Source of the DNA: CAZMCH01 sp964564735 | GTDB taxonomy: Bacteria; Poribacteria; DTPJ01 | Length of the DNA: 19,967 nucleotides | NCBI GenBank assembly: GCA_964564735.1 | Contig: CAZMCH010000078.1 | Location: 1 to 19,967, forward strand | Direction of reading: 5' to 3' | Shown: in pieces, positions 1-9,061 of the stretch | Layout of the letters: the number at the start of each line of letters is the position of its first letter | Position numbering within the stretch: the stretch's first letter is position 1 | Program-made: the position numbers and the translations under genes | Notes under the pieces: model-generated | The model's database searches: none | Seen by the model: only the letters and a program-made list of their open reading frames with translations | Told to the model about the DNA's origin: nothing

Positions 1-245
1 GCTGTTATAAAGTCTTGTGCAACGCTGACTATATTATCAAAAGTTATTATAGCTACCTCAACTCTACGTGATGCAAGAGGGTCTTTAACAAGGTCATTCT
101 TGAATGTAATTAGTCCTTCATTTAATGCCTCAATTGGTGGACCCTGCATTGACCCAGATGTATCTAGCAATAAAACACATGGACAACGAGGCTCAGGATT
201 TTCGGCAAATTCCACAATGTCCTCAATCCTCGGTGTTTCTGTCAT
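1..245 (-). CDS. TerY-like von Willebrand factor A (vWA) domain protein, 3' part missing
   Basis: The N-terminal 81 codons are present and the gene continues beyond base 1. The ATG at 245-243 follows an AAGGAG Shine-Dalgarno (258-253, 7-nt spacer). After a 20-residue acidic lead-in, a hydrophobic strand (CVLLLD) runs into a MIDAS metal-binding motif D28-T-S30-G-S32, followed by a helix and the strand VEVAIITFD. This order and wording (LLLDTSGSM, then VAIITFD) match the vWA family that includes TerY of the tellurite-resistance/TerY-P triads. In that family the domain acts as a cytoplasmic metal-dependent protein-interaction module, often encoded beside a PP2C phosphatase and a protein kinase. 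There is no signal peptide. The gene follows the DUF362 and CHAT-STAND genes on the same strand, 105 bp after the DUF362 stop. The vWA call is firm; membership of a TerY-P triad is inference because the partners would lie outside the window. Confidence 0.85.
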   Translation of the reverse strand, partial: MTETPRIEDIVEFAENPEPRCPCVLLLDTSGSMQGPPIEALNEGLITFKNDLVKDPLASRRVEVAIITFDNIVSVAQDFIT

Positions 246-350
246 AACTTATCTCCTTATAAAATTTAGAATAAAAACAATTTAATCAAATAATGATCAT
301 AATACTTAAATATTAGATTCCTCAATTACTTCGACATTTTAGAATATTAT

Positions 351-1400
351 TTATTTAGTTTCAGATTGACAACGTAAAAGCATTTTTTCATTTAATGGAA
401 TATCTCTGGCACATTTATCCCATGCAAGAACTTCAAAAGGTATCGGTGACATGAATTTATCAAGACTATCACATAATTTAACACCATCGTTTGAAACTTC
501 ATATATATCAATATTTTTTATTTCTATTTCGCCCAATTCTCTCATGCGTGCTATTTTAAGATAACCAATACAAGATGGCTCAAAACCCATGAGATAGCTT
601 GCAACTGCATCAACTGCCGTTGTATTTTTTCCACCGATAACAAGGTTAGCTTGAATATTCTTGCCATGCCTAAAAGCAGTTCCATCTCTACCTACAATCC
701 CTTCAATGATATTAAAATCAGGTTTAAGAACCGTGGAAAGATCAGAAAGCCTTTTACATAAAACCTCCTCACGCAGTTCTATTCCATTGGGCGATATTTC
801 ATTATGACGATCACCAAGTTCAGCAGGAAATGAGCAAAGATGACGTTTGCGAGGAGGTGTCAACGTCCCCATTAGATTTTTCATACAAAGCGTTGTTACA
901 CCAAGATTGTGTGTTTTCATTTTTGGAACATTGATAAAATAGCTATCTTTATCTATAACCGTGCTTGCAATGCTAATCTCTTTGAAAAATTCTGAATCAG
1001 GCATATTATATACAACAGGTTCTACATGATTTAGGTTGACATTTGTAAAGCCATGTTTTGAGGCTAATTCTGTATATCCCCCCAAACCAAAATATTCTTC
1101 CATACGGTCATCTCCACCGCCTTCTGCTACTAATATATCTTCTGGAGAAAGACCTTTCTCTCTAAAATAATCTGTCATTCCTGCGATAAAACTAGGATGT
1201 GTAATTATGCCTGATTCTGCTTCAACAGCAATTGTAATGTTTGGTTTCATAACAACACGTTTTTTTATTGGTAGATCAAGTGCTTTGACAAACTCATATC
1301 CAGCACGCATCATACCATCTGCCAAAGGTTCAAAATCAGCTTCTAATTTATATACATATACCGCATTATCAATAATGCTATGACCCATAATCATCTCCAT
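351..1400 (-). CDS. DUF362 domain-containing protein
   Basis: A 349-aa soluble protein of the DUF362 family, which has no settled biochemical function. Family signatures visible are VVMKPNIT near residues 49-56, the core INVPKMKTHNLGVTTLCMKN at 156-175, and the C-terminal part with GRDGTAFRHG (237-246), then VIGGKNTTAVDAVASYLMGF (254-273). Some family members carry a C-terminal ferredoxin; here there is no CxxCxxC motif, so no Fe-S cluster is predicted. Two starts are possible: ATG 1400-1398 with GGGAG 9 nt upstream, or ATG 1388-1386 (residue 5), whose GGAG (1398-1395, 6-nt spacer) lies inside the first codons. The first SD sits in a hairpin (1409-1429). The gene lies about 50 bp downstream of the CHAT-STAND gene on the same strand and is probably co-transcribed with it. 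The family assignment is secure; its role in this cluster is unknown. Confidence 0.9.
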   Translation of the reverse strand: MEMIMGHSIIDNAVYVYKLEADFEPLADGMMRAGYEFVKALDLPIKKRVVMKPNITIAVEAESGIITHPSFIAGMTDYFREKGLSPEDILVAEGGGDDRMEEYFGLGGYTELASKHGFTNVNLNHVEPVVYNMPDSEFFKEISIASTVIDKDSYFINVPKMKTHNLGVTTLCMKNLMGTLTPPRKRHLCSFPAELGDRHNEISPNGIELREEVLCKRLSDLSTVLKPDFNIIEGIVGRDGTAFRHGKNIQANLVIGGKNTTAVDAVASYLMGFEPSCIGYLKIARMRELGEIEIKNIDIYEVSNDGVKLCDSLDKFMSPIPFEVLAWDKCARDIPLNEKMLLRCQSETK

Positions 1401-1403
1401 TAT

Positions 1404-1442
1404 GAAAGTCTCCCTTTACTCAAGGGAGATTTAGAGGGATTA
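1404..1442 (-). repeat. Dispersed palindromic repeat/hairpin covering the DUF362 gene SD
   Basis: On the minus strand the gap between the CHAT-STAND stop and the DUF362 start reads AATCCCTCTAAA, then an 8-bp stem TCTCCCTT / AAGGGAGA (1429-1422 and 1416-1409) with a 5-nt loop, then CTTTC. From memory, the layout CCCTCTAAATCTCCCTT...AAGGGAGACTTT resembles palindromic repeats abundant in cyanobacteria and some other bacteria. The 3' arm contains the SD for the first DUF362 ATG, so the hairpin could occlude that start. There is no U-run, so a Rho-independent terminator is unlikely. Confidence 0.55.
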
Positions 1443-1450
1443 ATTTTTAT

Positions 1451-4400
1451 TTACTCCAGCCATTCCACAAGCCTTAATGCAGAACCAGTGCTTTCATCAA
1501 GGCTTTTTGCTAATTCAAGGGCTTCTTTATAAATATCGCTTGATTTGTCCAATTCACAAGCGGTTACAAAGCCTATTATCGTAAAAACGCCCTGCGATAT
1601 TGCCAGAGCAGTTCGCATCTCGTCATCATTTATATCAACATTTTCCATCATTTGCGTAAGCAGATAGATAAGCTGTGCAGGCGTGGCAAACTCCCCTGAT
1701 TTGAGCATCGTTTTGCTAACCTCAAGAATATTCCTCAACGAATCCATGACCACGCTGGAATGAAGTTGAGTTGCCATAGAAAACGTTTCCATACAAGCGT
1801 TTGCTGATTCTGTCCAGTTTTTTTGCATGGCATAAATGGACGAAATATTTGTTAAGTCTGATAATTGTCCAAATACATCACCTATTTCCTGTTTTATTTC
1901 CAATGAATCTTGATAATGATTCAATGCTTGCTCTATATCTCCTTGGCTTTGTTGAATTACTCCAATATTATGTATTATATTACTCTGTTCTAGTTTATTA
2001 CCGAGATCATTAAAAAATTTGCCAGATTCATTATAGAATTTTATGGCATCTTCATATTTCTCCTGATTCTGATAACAATTGCCTAGATTACCAAGAGCTA
2101 ATGCTTTTCCATATATATTATTTGACTTGTCAGACAATTCATAAGCTTCCTTAAAATAACAAATAGCTTTATCTAACTCATTTTTTTCAAAATATAACAT
2201 ACCTAGGCTATTCATCAAACCTGCTTTTTCAGAATCAGTTTCAATAAAATCATATAGACTTAAAGCCAATTCAAAGCAATTTATGGACTCATTAAAATCT
2301 CCTTGGTCTTGATAAACATTACCAAGTCTTGTAAGGGCTTCTGCTTCTAATGATTTGCTTTGAAATTCTTTTGCTAGGTCTCTTACTATATTATATGCCT
2401 CTATTGCATGTTTCCATTTTCCTGTTTTGTGAGATATAGTAGCAAGATTAAAAATTGATATTGCTAATAAATAATAATTGCTTTGATCTTTGGATAACTC
2501 CGCCATCTTTATATTGTAGTATTGTGTTATATGCCAGTATCCCTGATTTGCCAGAAAACTACCTAATCTATTATAAAAATCTATTGCTTTATTTAATTCG
2601 CTTTCATCAATTAGGGTTCTGAATGTATAAAGACAGTTAGGCAATTCTACTTCCATCATCTTCAAAGCAGGTTTAACAAATAACTCCATAGCAACGCCTT
2701 GAATCTGATCTCTCGTCATCCCTTCGGGCATCTGCGATTCGATAGCCTTTACAGCAGTATCAGGCTGTGTCATAGGAACAGTGGCATTGAGAAAATCCAT
2801 ATAAAATTCGGTCATGCGTTCTTGATATTTTTCTTTATCCTGATCTTCTGATAATAATTGCTCAGACTTTAGCCTTGCAAGATTATGCAAACCGAACCTT
2901 TTACCTTGCTGATAGCTTTCAATAAGTGACAATCCCACTATGCGTTTTAATGCCTTATCAAAAGTATCATCATTCAATTTGCTGACTTCTTGAAGTGCTT
3001 TTCTACTGACAGTAGGATAAAACAATGACATGATGGCAAAAAGCCTTCTGCCATCCTTCAAAGCCAATTTCAGCGAATTGTTAAAGACGTAATCAAATAT
3101 CGTTCCCTTTGCCTTTTTCAAATCTTTCAGAATGCTAGCAAGAGTCTTATCTCCCGCAACAACCTGAGAAATTACAAGACGCATCACCACCGGATGTCCG
3201 CCTGCAAAGTTGACAATCTCGCCTAATTCATTAATATTAATCTGTGCGTCCTTCAATAATACGTAAGTCCTGAGCAATCTCAGCGAATCTAACTGATTCA
3301 TTGAACTAACATGAATTTGCCTTTCATTTATTTCCAATGCTTCTCTGCTTGTTATGATCGCCTTGCAGTTAATTGGCAGAATACTGAGCAAAGACCTTAT
3401 TATATCAGACTTTACAAGCCCTTCCATGCTATCAAAGACAAGCAATCTCCATTTATTGCCACTCAGAGCCTTAAGCAAAGCGTTCCTTAATTCATCCGGG
3501 CTTTCATCACCTGTAATTTCAAGCCCTAGCTTGTGCGCCAAAGACATCAAAAAACCTTCAGGGCTGTCTAATCTTGCCAACAGGTCATCACCCTTGACAT
3601 GCTCTCTTAATTCCTTTGGAGGCGCATTGCGTCCCGACAAATATATTATTTCGCTAAACCATTCAGCCAATCTGTGAGTTGCTTCAATGGCGATAGACGT
3701 TTTTCCTATACCTGCTTCTCCATGCAAACAGATGACCTGAACGCTATCCCGCCTTTGTGGATCGAGATGAAGCAGTATTTCGCTTAGTTCACGCCTTCTG
3801 CCGACAAATTTCTGTTCACGAATCATCATGGGAGGGATTTCTGCCTGTGGAGGAAATATGATTTTGGCTATTGGTTCAGGCATTATCTCTCGATCTTCTG
3901 TATCTATTATGCTTAATGAAGTTTCTTCATCTAAAAGCGAGTCATTTACAAAAAGGACAGGCGTTGCCCATTCATGAATCCCAATTTCCCAATCGCTTGC
4001 CATTGCTTGACGAGAGAGCATAACCGCTTCATCAATAGGCTTTCCATTTGCTAATGCTTGATAGAATGTTCTCGTAAATGTTAGATCAGCAAGTTCAGAT
4101 ATACTATCACGTATTGCAATTAAGGCAGGCAGACCTGTTTCCATTATAGTATTTGCCACACCGAAAACATCCTTGCTTGAATCTGCAGAGTGGCACGAAT
4201 TAAGCACAACAAGTCGCAATCCCCCTCTAATACCATGCGTTATTTGTTCCCTTATCCAGCTTTCTTCTGTAAGATCGCAAGATGAATGCCTTGTCTCAAA
4301 AAGTAATCTTCCAATATTGCCATGACCTACAAAATGAAAAACATGGTGATTTTCACTTAATTCCCATATAAGATTTTCTCTGGTTAGATGATTTCTCATC

Positions 4401-4897
4401 TTTATTTGGATAGGAAATGGTTCGCCTTCCAGTTTCTTGAATATATTGATTTGGGCATCCACATCAATAGGTGAAACTTGATCTGGATCATCATCAGGCA
4501 TAGTCTCATTTATTATTGGTGAAGATATACCAACAAGGACTTTCAGATCACCTGCTTTTTTGAACATATCAGGGTTTTTTCGACCGCTTGAAATGCGTAT
4601 TATGCCTCGTTTTCTAGCAACCCAATCTTTTCCATCATGCAGCAATTCCCAAGGTATTAAAGCCAAATCTCCGCTAATAGACAGAGCAATAGCTGACGGT
4701 TCTGATGAGTTATATTTTTCAAGGGCTTGATCGAAAAATATTCGCTGAAATAGCTTTAATCCTAGATCATGTAAACTTTTTTCGTCTATTGATCTTATGT
4801 CCTTAAATTCCTCAACTGACAATAATGGGTTTATTGAAACCATTACATCGTCTATAAGTGCGCTTTTTGATGTAATAAAACACTTAATAACTTTCAT
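1451..4897 (-). CDS. CHAT protease-like, NB-ARC/STAND NTPase, TPR signalling protein
   Basis: An 1148-aa multidomain soluble protein. Residues ~60-320 form a CHAT (caspase-like) domain: the catalytic histidine is in HFVGHG (H192) and the cysteine in VVLNSCHSA (C235), the expected dyad. Residues ~360-600 are a STAND/NB-ARC NTPase: the lead-in FVGRRREL (364-371), Walker A GEAGIGKT (393-400), Walker B LLVFDS (485-490), the arginine-bearing sensor AIITSRE (513-519), and a GLPL-like GGHPVVM (566-572). A winged-helix-like segment follows (~610-690). About six TPRs fill ~800-1040, with clear repeat signatures such as LGNVYQDQGDFNESI and LGNCYQNQEKYEDAI. The order protease, switch NTPase, sensor repeats is that of NLR-like conflict or cell-death regulators: TPR sensing is expected to release the NTPase switch and activate the protease. 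The ATG at 4897 has only a weak purine-rich upstream stretch. The domain call is strong; the target and trigger are unknown. Confidence 0.93.
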   Translation of the reverse strand: MKVIKCFITSKSALIDDVMVSINPLLSVEEFKDIRSIDEKSLHDLGLKLFQRIFFDQALEKYNSSEPSAIALSISGDLALIPWELLHDGKDWVARKRGIIRISSGRKNPDMFKKAGDLKVLVGISSPIINETMPDDDPDQVSPIDVDAQINIFKKLEGEPFPIQIKMRNHLTRENLIWELSENHHVFHFVGHGNIGRLLFETRHSSCDLTEESWIREQITHGIRGGLRLVVLNSCHSADSSKDVFGVANTIMETGLPALIAIRDSISELADLTFTRTFYQALANGKPIDEAVMLSRQAMASDWEIGIHEWATPVLFVNDSLLDEETSLSIIDTEDREIMPEPIAKIIFPPQAEIPPMMIREQKFVGRRRELSEILLHLDPQRRDSVQVICLHGEAGIGKTSIAIEATHRLAEWFSEIIYLSGRNAPPKELREHVKGDDLLARLDSPEGFLMSLAHKLGLEITGDESPDELRNALLKALSGNKWRLLVFDSMEGLVKSDIIRSLLSILPINCKAIITSREALEINERQIHVSSMNQLDSLRLLRTYVLLKDAQININELGEIVNFAGGHPVVMRLVISQVVAGDKTLASILKDLKKAKGTIFDYVFNNSLKLALKDGRRLFAIMSLFYPTVSRKALQEVSKLNDDTFDKALKRIVGLSLIESYQQGKRFGLHNLARLKSEQLLSEDQDKEKYQERMTEFYMDFLNATVPMTQPDTAVKAIESQMPEGMTRDQIQGVAMELFVKPALKMMEVELPNCLYTFRTLIDESELNKAIDFYNRLGSFLANQGYWHITQYYNIKMAELSKDQSNYYLLAISIFNLATISHKTGKWKHAIEAYNIVRDLAKEFQSKSLEAEALTRLGNVYQDQGDFNESINCFELALSLYDFIETDSEKAGLMNSLGMLYFEKNELDKAICYFKEAYELSDKSNNIYGKALALGNLGNCYQNQEKYEDAIKFYNESGKFFNDLGNKLEQSNIIHNIGVIQQSQGDIEQALNHYQDSLEIKQEIGDVFGQLSDLTNISSIYAMQKNWTESANACMETFSMATQLHSSVVMDSLRNILEVSKTMLKSGEFATPAQLIYLLTQMMENVDINDDEMRTALAISQGVFTIIGFVTACELDKSSDIYKEALELAKSLDESTGSALRLVEWLE

Positions 4898-4924
4898 TTG
4901 TTTTATTTCTCTATAATAACCTTA

Positions 4925-4963
4925 AAAATCTCAATTTCTCAAAGAAAGATTTTGAGAGATTTT
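4925..4963 (-). terminator. Possible AT-rich terminator after the GH32 operon
   Basis: About 60 bp downstream of the GH32 stop, the minus strand can pair AAAATCTC (4963-4956) with GAGATTTT (4932-4925), with an inner TCTCAAA/TTTGAGA alternative. A T-run follows on the minus strand (GATTTTTAAG). The stem is poor in G and C, so the call is weak. The remaining spacer to the CHAT gene start shows no clear promoter. Confidence 0.3.
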
Positions 4964-5025
4964 CTAGTAATAAATAAACTAAAAAACTAATTTGGTTAAC
5001 CACCAGACAATTACTCTTTTGAAAT

Positions 5026-6372
5026 TTAGATTTGCCATGCAGATTTTAGTTCATAAACAACCAAGTTTCCTCTTATCCCCCCACCAGAAGAAAAGGCACT
5101 TATTCCGTTTTTCTCTGGTAAGAAGCATGATGACATAGACATTACACCATCATTACCAAATAGCTCAATTGATGTTCTATCAACGAGAATCTGGAATTTT
5201 AGCTTATTGTCTATTGGCTCTAATTTTGCAGATTTTCCCAAGAAAGAAATCTCTTTATTGGCTACGTTATAATTAATCTTTTCACCTCGTATCACAAACC
5301 CGAAATCGCTTGCAGTTCCTAGCTTTACCTCTGCATGTATATCAAAAAGATCACCATAAACATCGGTTATCATCTCTTCTTGATTATATAATTCCTGATC
5401 ATAATATTCATGCTTTCTTTGACGAATATTTGCAAGCTCTCTTATCGGTTGACGAAACATTCTAATCCCTTCAGGAGTCGTTTTTAATGTTATCTCACAG
5501 GGAAAACTCATTTGTTGATTAAAAGGCATATCTGGATATTTTCCGCCATTCATCCATGCAATCTGGATTCGCCTTCCATCTGATTCGGGAATATCACTCC
5601 AAGTTTGTGCTGCATAGAAATTTGCACCGAAATCGGGCTTCATTAAATCGCTTTCTGGAGTAAACGTCTGTCCATCAAAAGAGCCTATATAATGATTGCC
5701 ATTTGCCCCCCAGAACACCCATTTTTTATTACTCGAATCACCATCAACAGGCAATTCAAATATATCTGGACATTCACCAGTATCGGGCAATCGAAGATCG
5801 CATATCCGAGTCCATTCTTTCAAATTTGGTGACGAAAACAAAGCATAATCGTTGCCATCAAGAAACAATGCCATTATCCATTTTTCTGTTGGCTTATGCC
5901 AAATGACTTTTGGGTCTCTGTTGCTACCAACAATATGTTCCAAAACAGGATTTCCAGTATACTTTTGCCAAGTTCTGCCCTTGTCATTGCTGTATGCGAT
6001 GCTTTGCGTAAAAGGCACTTTTGGCTCAACACAATCTCCCGCTGATGTGTATATGCAAACTAGCACATCTTCATCGCCAGTCTTAAATTCTGCAGTATTG
6101 TTCCAGTCAACTACACCTGATCCAGAGAAAATCGTTCCCAATTTATCAGGATATATGGCGTGATCGATCTGTTTCCAATGGATCATATCAGGGCTTATCG
6201 CATGTCCCCATGTCATATTCCCCCAATTTATCCCTTCTGGGTTATGTTGAAAAAATAGATGATATTCACCTTTATAATAAATTAAGCCATTCGGATCATT
6301 CAACCAGTTAGTTTTTGCCGTAAAATGAAATTGTGGACGATATTTCTCTTTATATAAATTATCAATGCTCAT
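5026..6372 (-). CDS. Glycoside hydrolase family 32 beta-fructosidase (sucrase/levanase/invertase type)
   Basis: Hydrolyses beta-fructofuranosides such as sucrose, fructo-oligosaccharides or fructans. Numbering from the upstream ATG (6384), the N-terminal five-blade propeller carries WLNDPNG with the nucleophile D30, FSGSG (86-90), the RDP motif (R156-D157-P158), and EC with the acid/base E204 in TGECPDIFEL; FYAAQTW (256-262) also fits. A C-terminal beta-sandwich occupies ~340-452. There is no signal peptide or membrane anchor, so it probably acts on imported sugars in the cytoplasm. The preferred start is ATG 6372-6370 (448 aa) because GGAG at 6382-6379 sits 6 nt upstream; the in-frame ATG at 6384 lacks an SD. 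It follows the EamA transporter stop by 15 bp and is the last gene of that series. The GH32 call is secure; exact substrate is not decidable. Confidence 0.95.
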   Translation of the reverse strand: MSIDNLYKEKYRPQFHFTAKTNWLNDPNGLIYYKGEYHLFFQHNPEGINWGNMTWGHAISPDMIHWKQIDHAIYPDKLGTIFSGSGVVDWNNTAEFKTGDEDVLVCIYTSAGDCVEPKVPFTQSIAYSNDKGRTWQKYTGNPVLEHIVGSNRDPKVIWHKPTEKWIMALFLDGNDYALFSSPNLKEWTRICDLRLPDTGECPDIFELPVDGDSSNKKWVFWGANGNHYIGSFDGQTFTPESDLMKPDFGANFYAAQTWSDIPESDGRRIQIAWMNGGKYPDMPFNQQMSFPCEITLKTTPEGIRMFRQPIRELANIRQRKHEYYDQELYNQEEMITDVYGDLFDIHAEVKLGTASDFGFVIRGEKINYNVANKEISFLGKSAKLEPIDNKLKFQILVDRTSIELFGNDGVMSMSSCFLPEKNGISAFSSGGGIRGNLVVYELKSAWQI

Positions 6373-6387
6373 TTGTCTCTCCATTTT

Positions 6388-7257
6388 TTAGTTAGCTTCT
6401 TTTTTTGCCAATAAATAAACACCTATAAACATTGCCAAAATACCTGATATTTGCATTATTGTGACACTCTCTTTTAGAACAATAAAACCAAGTAATGCAC
6501 CAAAAAAAGGTGTTGATAATTCCAAAGACGAAACTTGTGCCGCTTTAATACGCTTTAAGCCTTCATAATAAAGTATAACGCCAACTCCAACCACAAGCCC
6601 TATCAAAATCTGATATATATTGGATATTTGTATTGTGGACTTTATTAATGAATATATAACAAATATAGCTCCAGCGATAGTATATCTGTAGAAAGCAACA
6701 ACTCCAGAATTCATATCCTTGATATATTTTCTCATTGCAATAGCGGTTGTCGCCCAAGCTAATGTTGCTAATAATACATAAAGGTCACCTGTTGTCCCAA
6801 ATTTTAGATTTGCTAGGTTTTCTCTTGTTTTCGTTGTTACCAATAAACTAGAAATTAGCATAACAGCCATACCAAGATAATCTAATCTACTGATCTTTTC
6901 TTCCTTAAACACTAAAAAGGAAATAAGGACAATTAAAATCGGCTGTAAATGACCTAATAAAACCGCATTTACAACAGGAACTTTTGTCAGGGCGAAAAGA
7001 TACGAAAAATCAGCAACAATCGTTCCAGCAATTGCAATGTATGCCAAAATCCCTAGTTGCTTCTTATTAACTCTAATACTACCTTTATTTGTGATAAGAG
7101 CATACAAAAGCGCTGTTAATGCAACTATGATTGCTCTAATTGTGGAAGTTTGTAAAACACTTACATCTTTATAGGCAAGTTTTGCGAAAATAGGCTCTAT
7201 AGCCCACATCACATTTGCGGATAGTATAGCCAAGACACCAATTTTTTTATTGTCCAT
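6388..7257 (-). CDS. EamA/DMT-superfamily transporter (10 TM)
   Basis: A 289-aa inner-membrane protein with two EamA halves, each of about five hydrophobic helices (roughly 6-26, 35-55, 68-88, 92-112, 124-144; then 155-175, 186-206, 215-232, 243-262, 266-286). Diagnostic half-ends are LGHLQPILIVLISFLVFKEE (101-120) and STPFFGALLGFIVLKE (248-263). Members of this superfamily export or exchange small metabolites, including amino acids, sugars and nucleotide-linked compounds; the substrate cannot be read from the sequence. It overlaps the upstream glycosyltransferase gene by 11 bp, which suggests translational coupling, and no separate SD is obvious. The family is secure, the cargo unknown. Confidence 0.92.
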   Translation of the reverse strand: MDNKKIGVLAILSANVMWAIEPIFAKLAYKDVSVLQTSTIRAIIVALTALLYALITNKGSIRVNKKQLGILAYIAIAGTIVADFSYLFALTKVPVVNAVLLGHLQPILIVLISFLVFKEEKISRLDYLGMAVMLISSLLVTTKTRENLANLKFGTTGDLYVLLATLAWATTAIAMRKYIKDMNSGVVAFYRYTIAGAIFVIYSLIKSTIQISNIYQILIGLVVGVGVILYYEGLKRIKAAQVSSLELSTPFFGALLGFIVLKESVTIMQISGILAMFIGVYLLAKKEAN

Positions 7258-9061
7258 TATTTTGTTTATACCATTTGTTTATAAGATCATAGCGAATTTT
7301 ATATAATTGCAATGTTTTATTATCATAGACTAATTCAAGCCCAGGAAGTTCTCCTTTAACCATTGGTTCAAGGGATGGGCGTATGTTCAACTGAGGAATA
7401 ATATAGCTGACATGATAGAATCGCATAACTTCAATGGTTTTGTCAAGGGTTGTTCTTGGTATCTGAACCGCAGGTTGTTCTGAATAAAAATGCAATTCCC
7501 AGGGATTTCTTGTCATTGTTACTGAATCAGATGGAACATTCTCTTTTAGCCATCTACCCATATCCATCCATGCTTGATCTGTTTCTCGATATGGATAACC
7601 ATCATGCTTGATTGAATTTTGTATGCTTTCACCAGAATTTATAATTATCGGTGAGAGAATAAAAAGCATTATAAAACCTGCGCTTATTTCTGGTTTGAAG
7701 GCAATTTTTGAATATTGCGATATTTGTGAAAAATAATACTTGATATATGAAGCGTAATGAGTGATAAATGGCAAAACAAAGGCATTTAATTTACTAAACA
7801 GACTTAGTGAAAGGCGATTCAAATACTTGAAAATAAACTTTAGAATTATATAATATGTAGCCCATCCAAGCGCAACCATTAAAGGCAACAACGGAACAAC
7901 CATTCTATCTATTGGAAACCAAGTAGCTGAGAGAAAAAGCAATAATGAAACTGATATAAGCCATATTATATGCCTTTTTTTATTACCCCATAGCAAAAAT
8001 AGACCAATGATAGCAGGGATATTAGTTATGTATGTCAAAAATGCTTCATTGCTAAATTTGCCCCAGCTACTTTTTATATCTATTAATGTCCACCATATAT
8101 TAGTTTTTAGATAATCTAATGTCATCTTCGCAACATGACCAATGCCATCTTTAAATTTATCTTTATATGTTAGTGGAGGTTTTTCTCCCCAATACAGATC
8201 ATAAGTTCCTATTTCCCAATCGACATATCCGCCATATCCAGCCGCAAAACGTTGTGTAGAGAATAAAGGATCTCTAAAATGCACAAAATTCCTCACCAAC
8301 CAAGGAAAAAGAATTAAGAAACCTATAATTAGACCTATAAGAAATTTTTTATTAAATAATAGGTTTTTTATAAATGGAAATAAACTGATCTTATCTTCTC
8401 TATATCGCTTTAACCTGTATCTAGCAATAAGATGAAATGCAACATAACAAGGAAATAGCAATATTCCTGTCCCCTTTGCATAATAAGCTAATCCCATAAA
8501 TATTCCAGCATAGTAGAAATTTTTTTCATCATCCAAAGCCTTCATAGAAAAAAGAGCAAACGCACATACAATAAAAGTATATGTGACATCTGAAAGAGGA
8601 TGCAATGACCAGCTAAAAAATGATGGTGACAAAAGAACAGTCATACCAGAGGCGACTCCTGCAATCCTGCTTTTACTTAATTGTCTTGCTAATGAAAATG
8701 TTACTAATGGAAGAAAAAAGCATGATATAATTACAGAAGGTAATTTTGCAGAAAATGCGGTTTTTCCAAATATAATATAAAATGGTGCTATCAGGATTGA
8801 ATATAATGGAGGCCAATGATCTTCTGGACGGACAATATTTGGATATTTGATAAAATAAAAACTTAGATAATCTACCTCAAATCCACGACCATGTATAAGG
8901 CTATCTGCCATCTCTGCATAAGCGGAAGAATCTGCATGACCGACATATTGAATCGGATAAATTATTTGACATTTTATAATAAATACTGCAACGCCAATCA
9001 ATAGCAATAATGCAATATATGGATCAATCTTTTTCAGAATTTGTGGAGTTACTCTGAGCAT
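7247..9061 (-). CDS. GT39-like (PMT/ArnT-type) polytopic membrane glycosyltransferase
   Basis: A 604-aa protein with an N-terminal TM (~14-34), then a first extracytoplasmic loop carrying the acidic GT-C motif HADSSAYAEMADSL (42-55, D44) and DHWPPLYSIL (81-90), then many hydrophobic segments to about residue 470. A soluble C-terminal region (~485-604) includes WLKENVPSDSV. This is the plan of ArnT/PMT2-family glycosyltransferases, which move a sugar from a polyprenyl-phosphate donor to an acceptor on the outer face of the membrane. The acceptor is unknown. The ATG at 9061 overlaps the HD gene by 13 bp; an AAAAGG lies 11 nt upstream. It is the second gene of the HD, GT, EamA, GH32 series. The family call is good; the reaction is inferred. 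Confidence 0.85.
   Translation of the reverse strand: MLRVTPQILKKIDPYIALLLLIGVAVFIIKCQIIYPIQYVGHADSSAYAEMADSLIHGRGFEVDYLSFYFIKYPNIVRPEDHWPPLYSILIAPFYIIFGKTAFSAKLPSVIISCFFLPLVTFSLARQLSKSRIAGVASGMTVLLSPSFFSWSLHPLSDVTYTFIVCAFALFSMKALDDEKNFYYAGIFMGLAYYAKGTGILLFPCYVAFHLIARYRLKRYREDKISLFPFIKNLLFNKKFLIGLIIGFLILFPWLVRNFVHFRDPLFSTQRFAAGYGGYVDWEIGTYDLYWGEKPPLTYKDKFKDGIGHVAKMTLDYLKTNIWWTLIDIKSSWGKFSNEAFLTYITNIPAIIGLFLLWGNKKRHIIWLISVSLLLFLSATWFPIDRMVVPLLPLMVALGWATYYIILKFIFKYLNRLSLSLFSKLNAFVLPFITHYASYIKYYFSQISQYSKIAFKPEISAGFIMLFILSPIIINSGESIQNSIKHDGYPYRETDQAWMDMGRWLKENVPSDSVTMTRNPWELHFYSEQPAVQIPRTTLDKTIEVMRFYHVSYIIPQLNIRPSLEPMVKGELPGLELVYDNKTLQLYKIRYDLINKWYKQNNGQ

Noticed and set aside
100..285. 61-aa plus-strand ORF at the left edge
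   Set aside because: It is antisense to the clear vWA coding frame with its MIDAS motif and SD.
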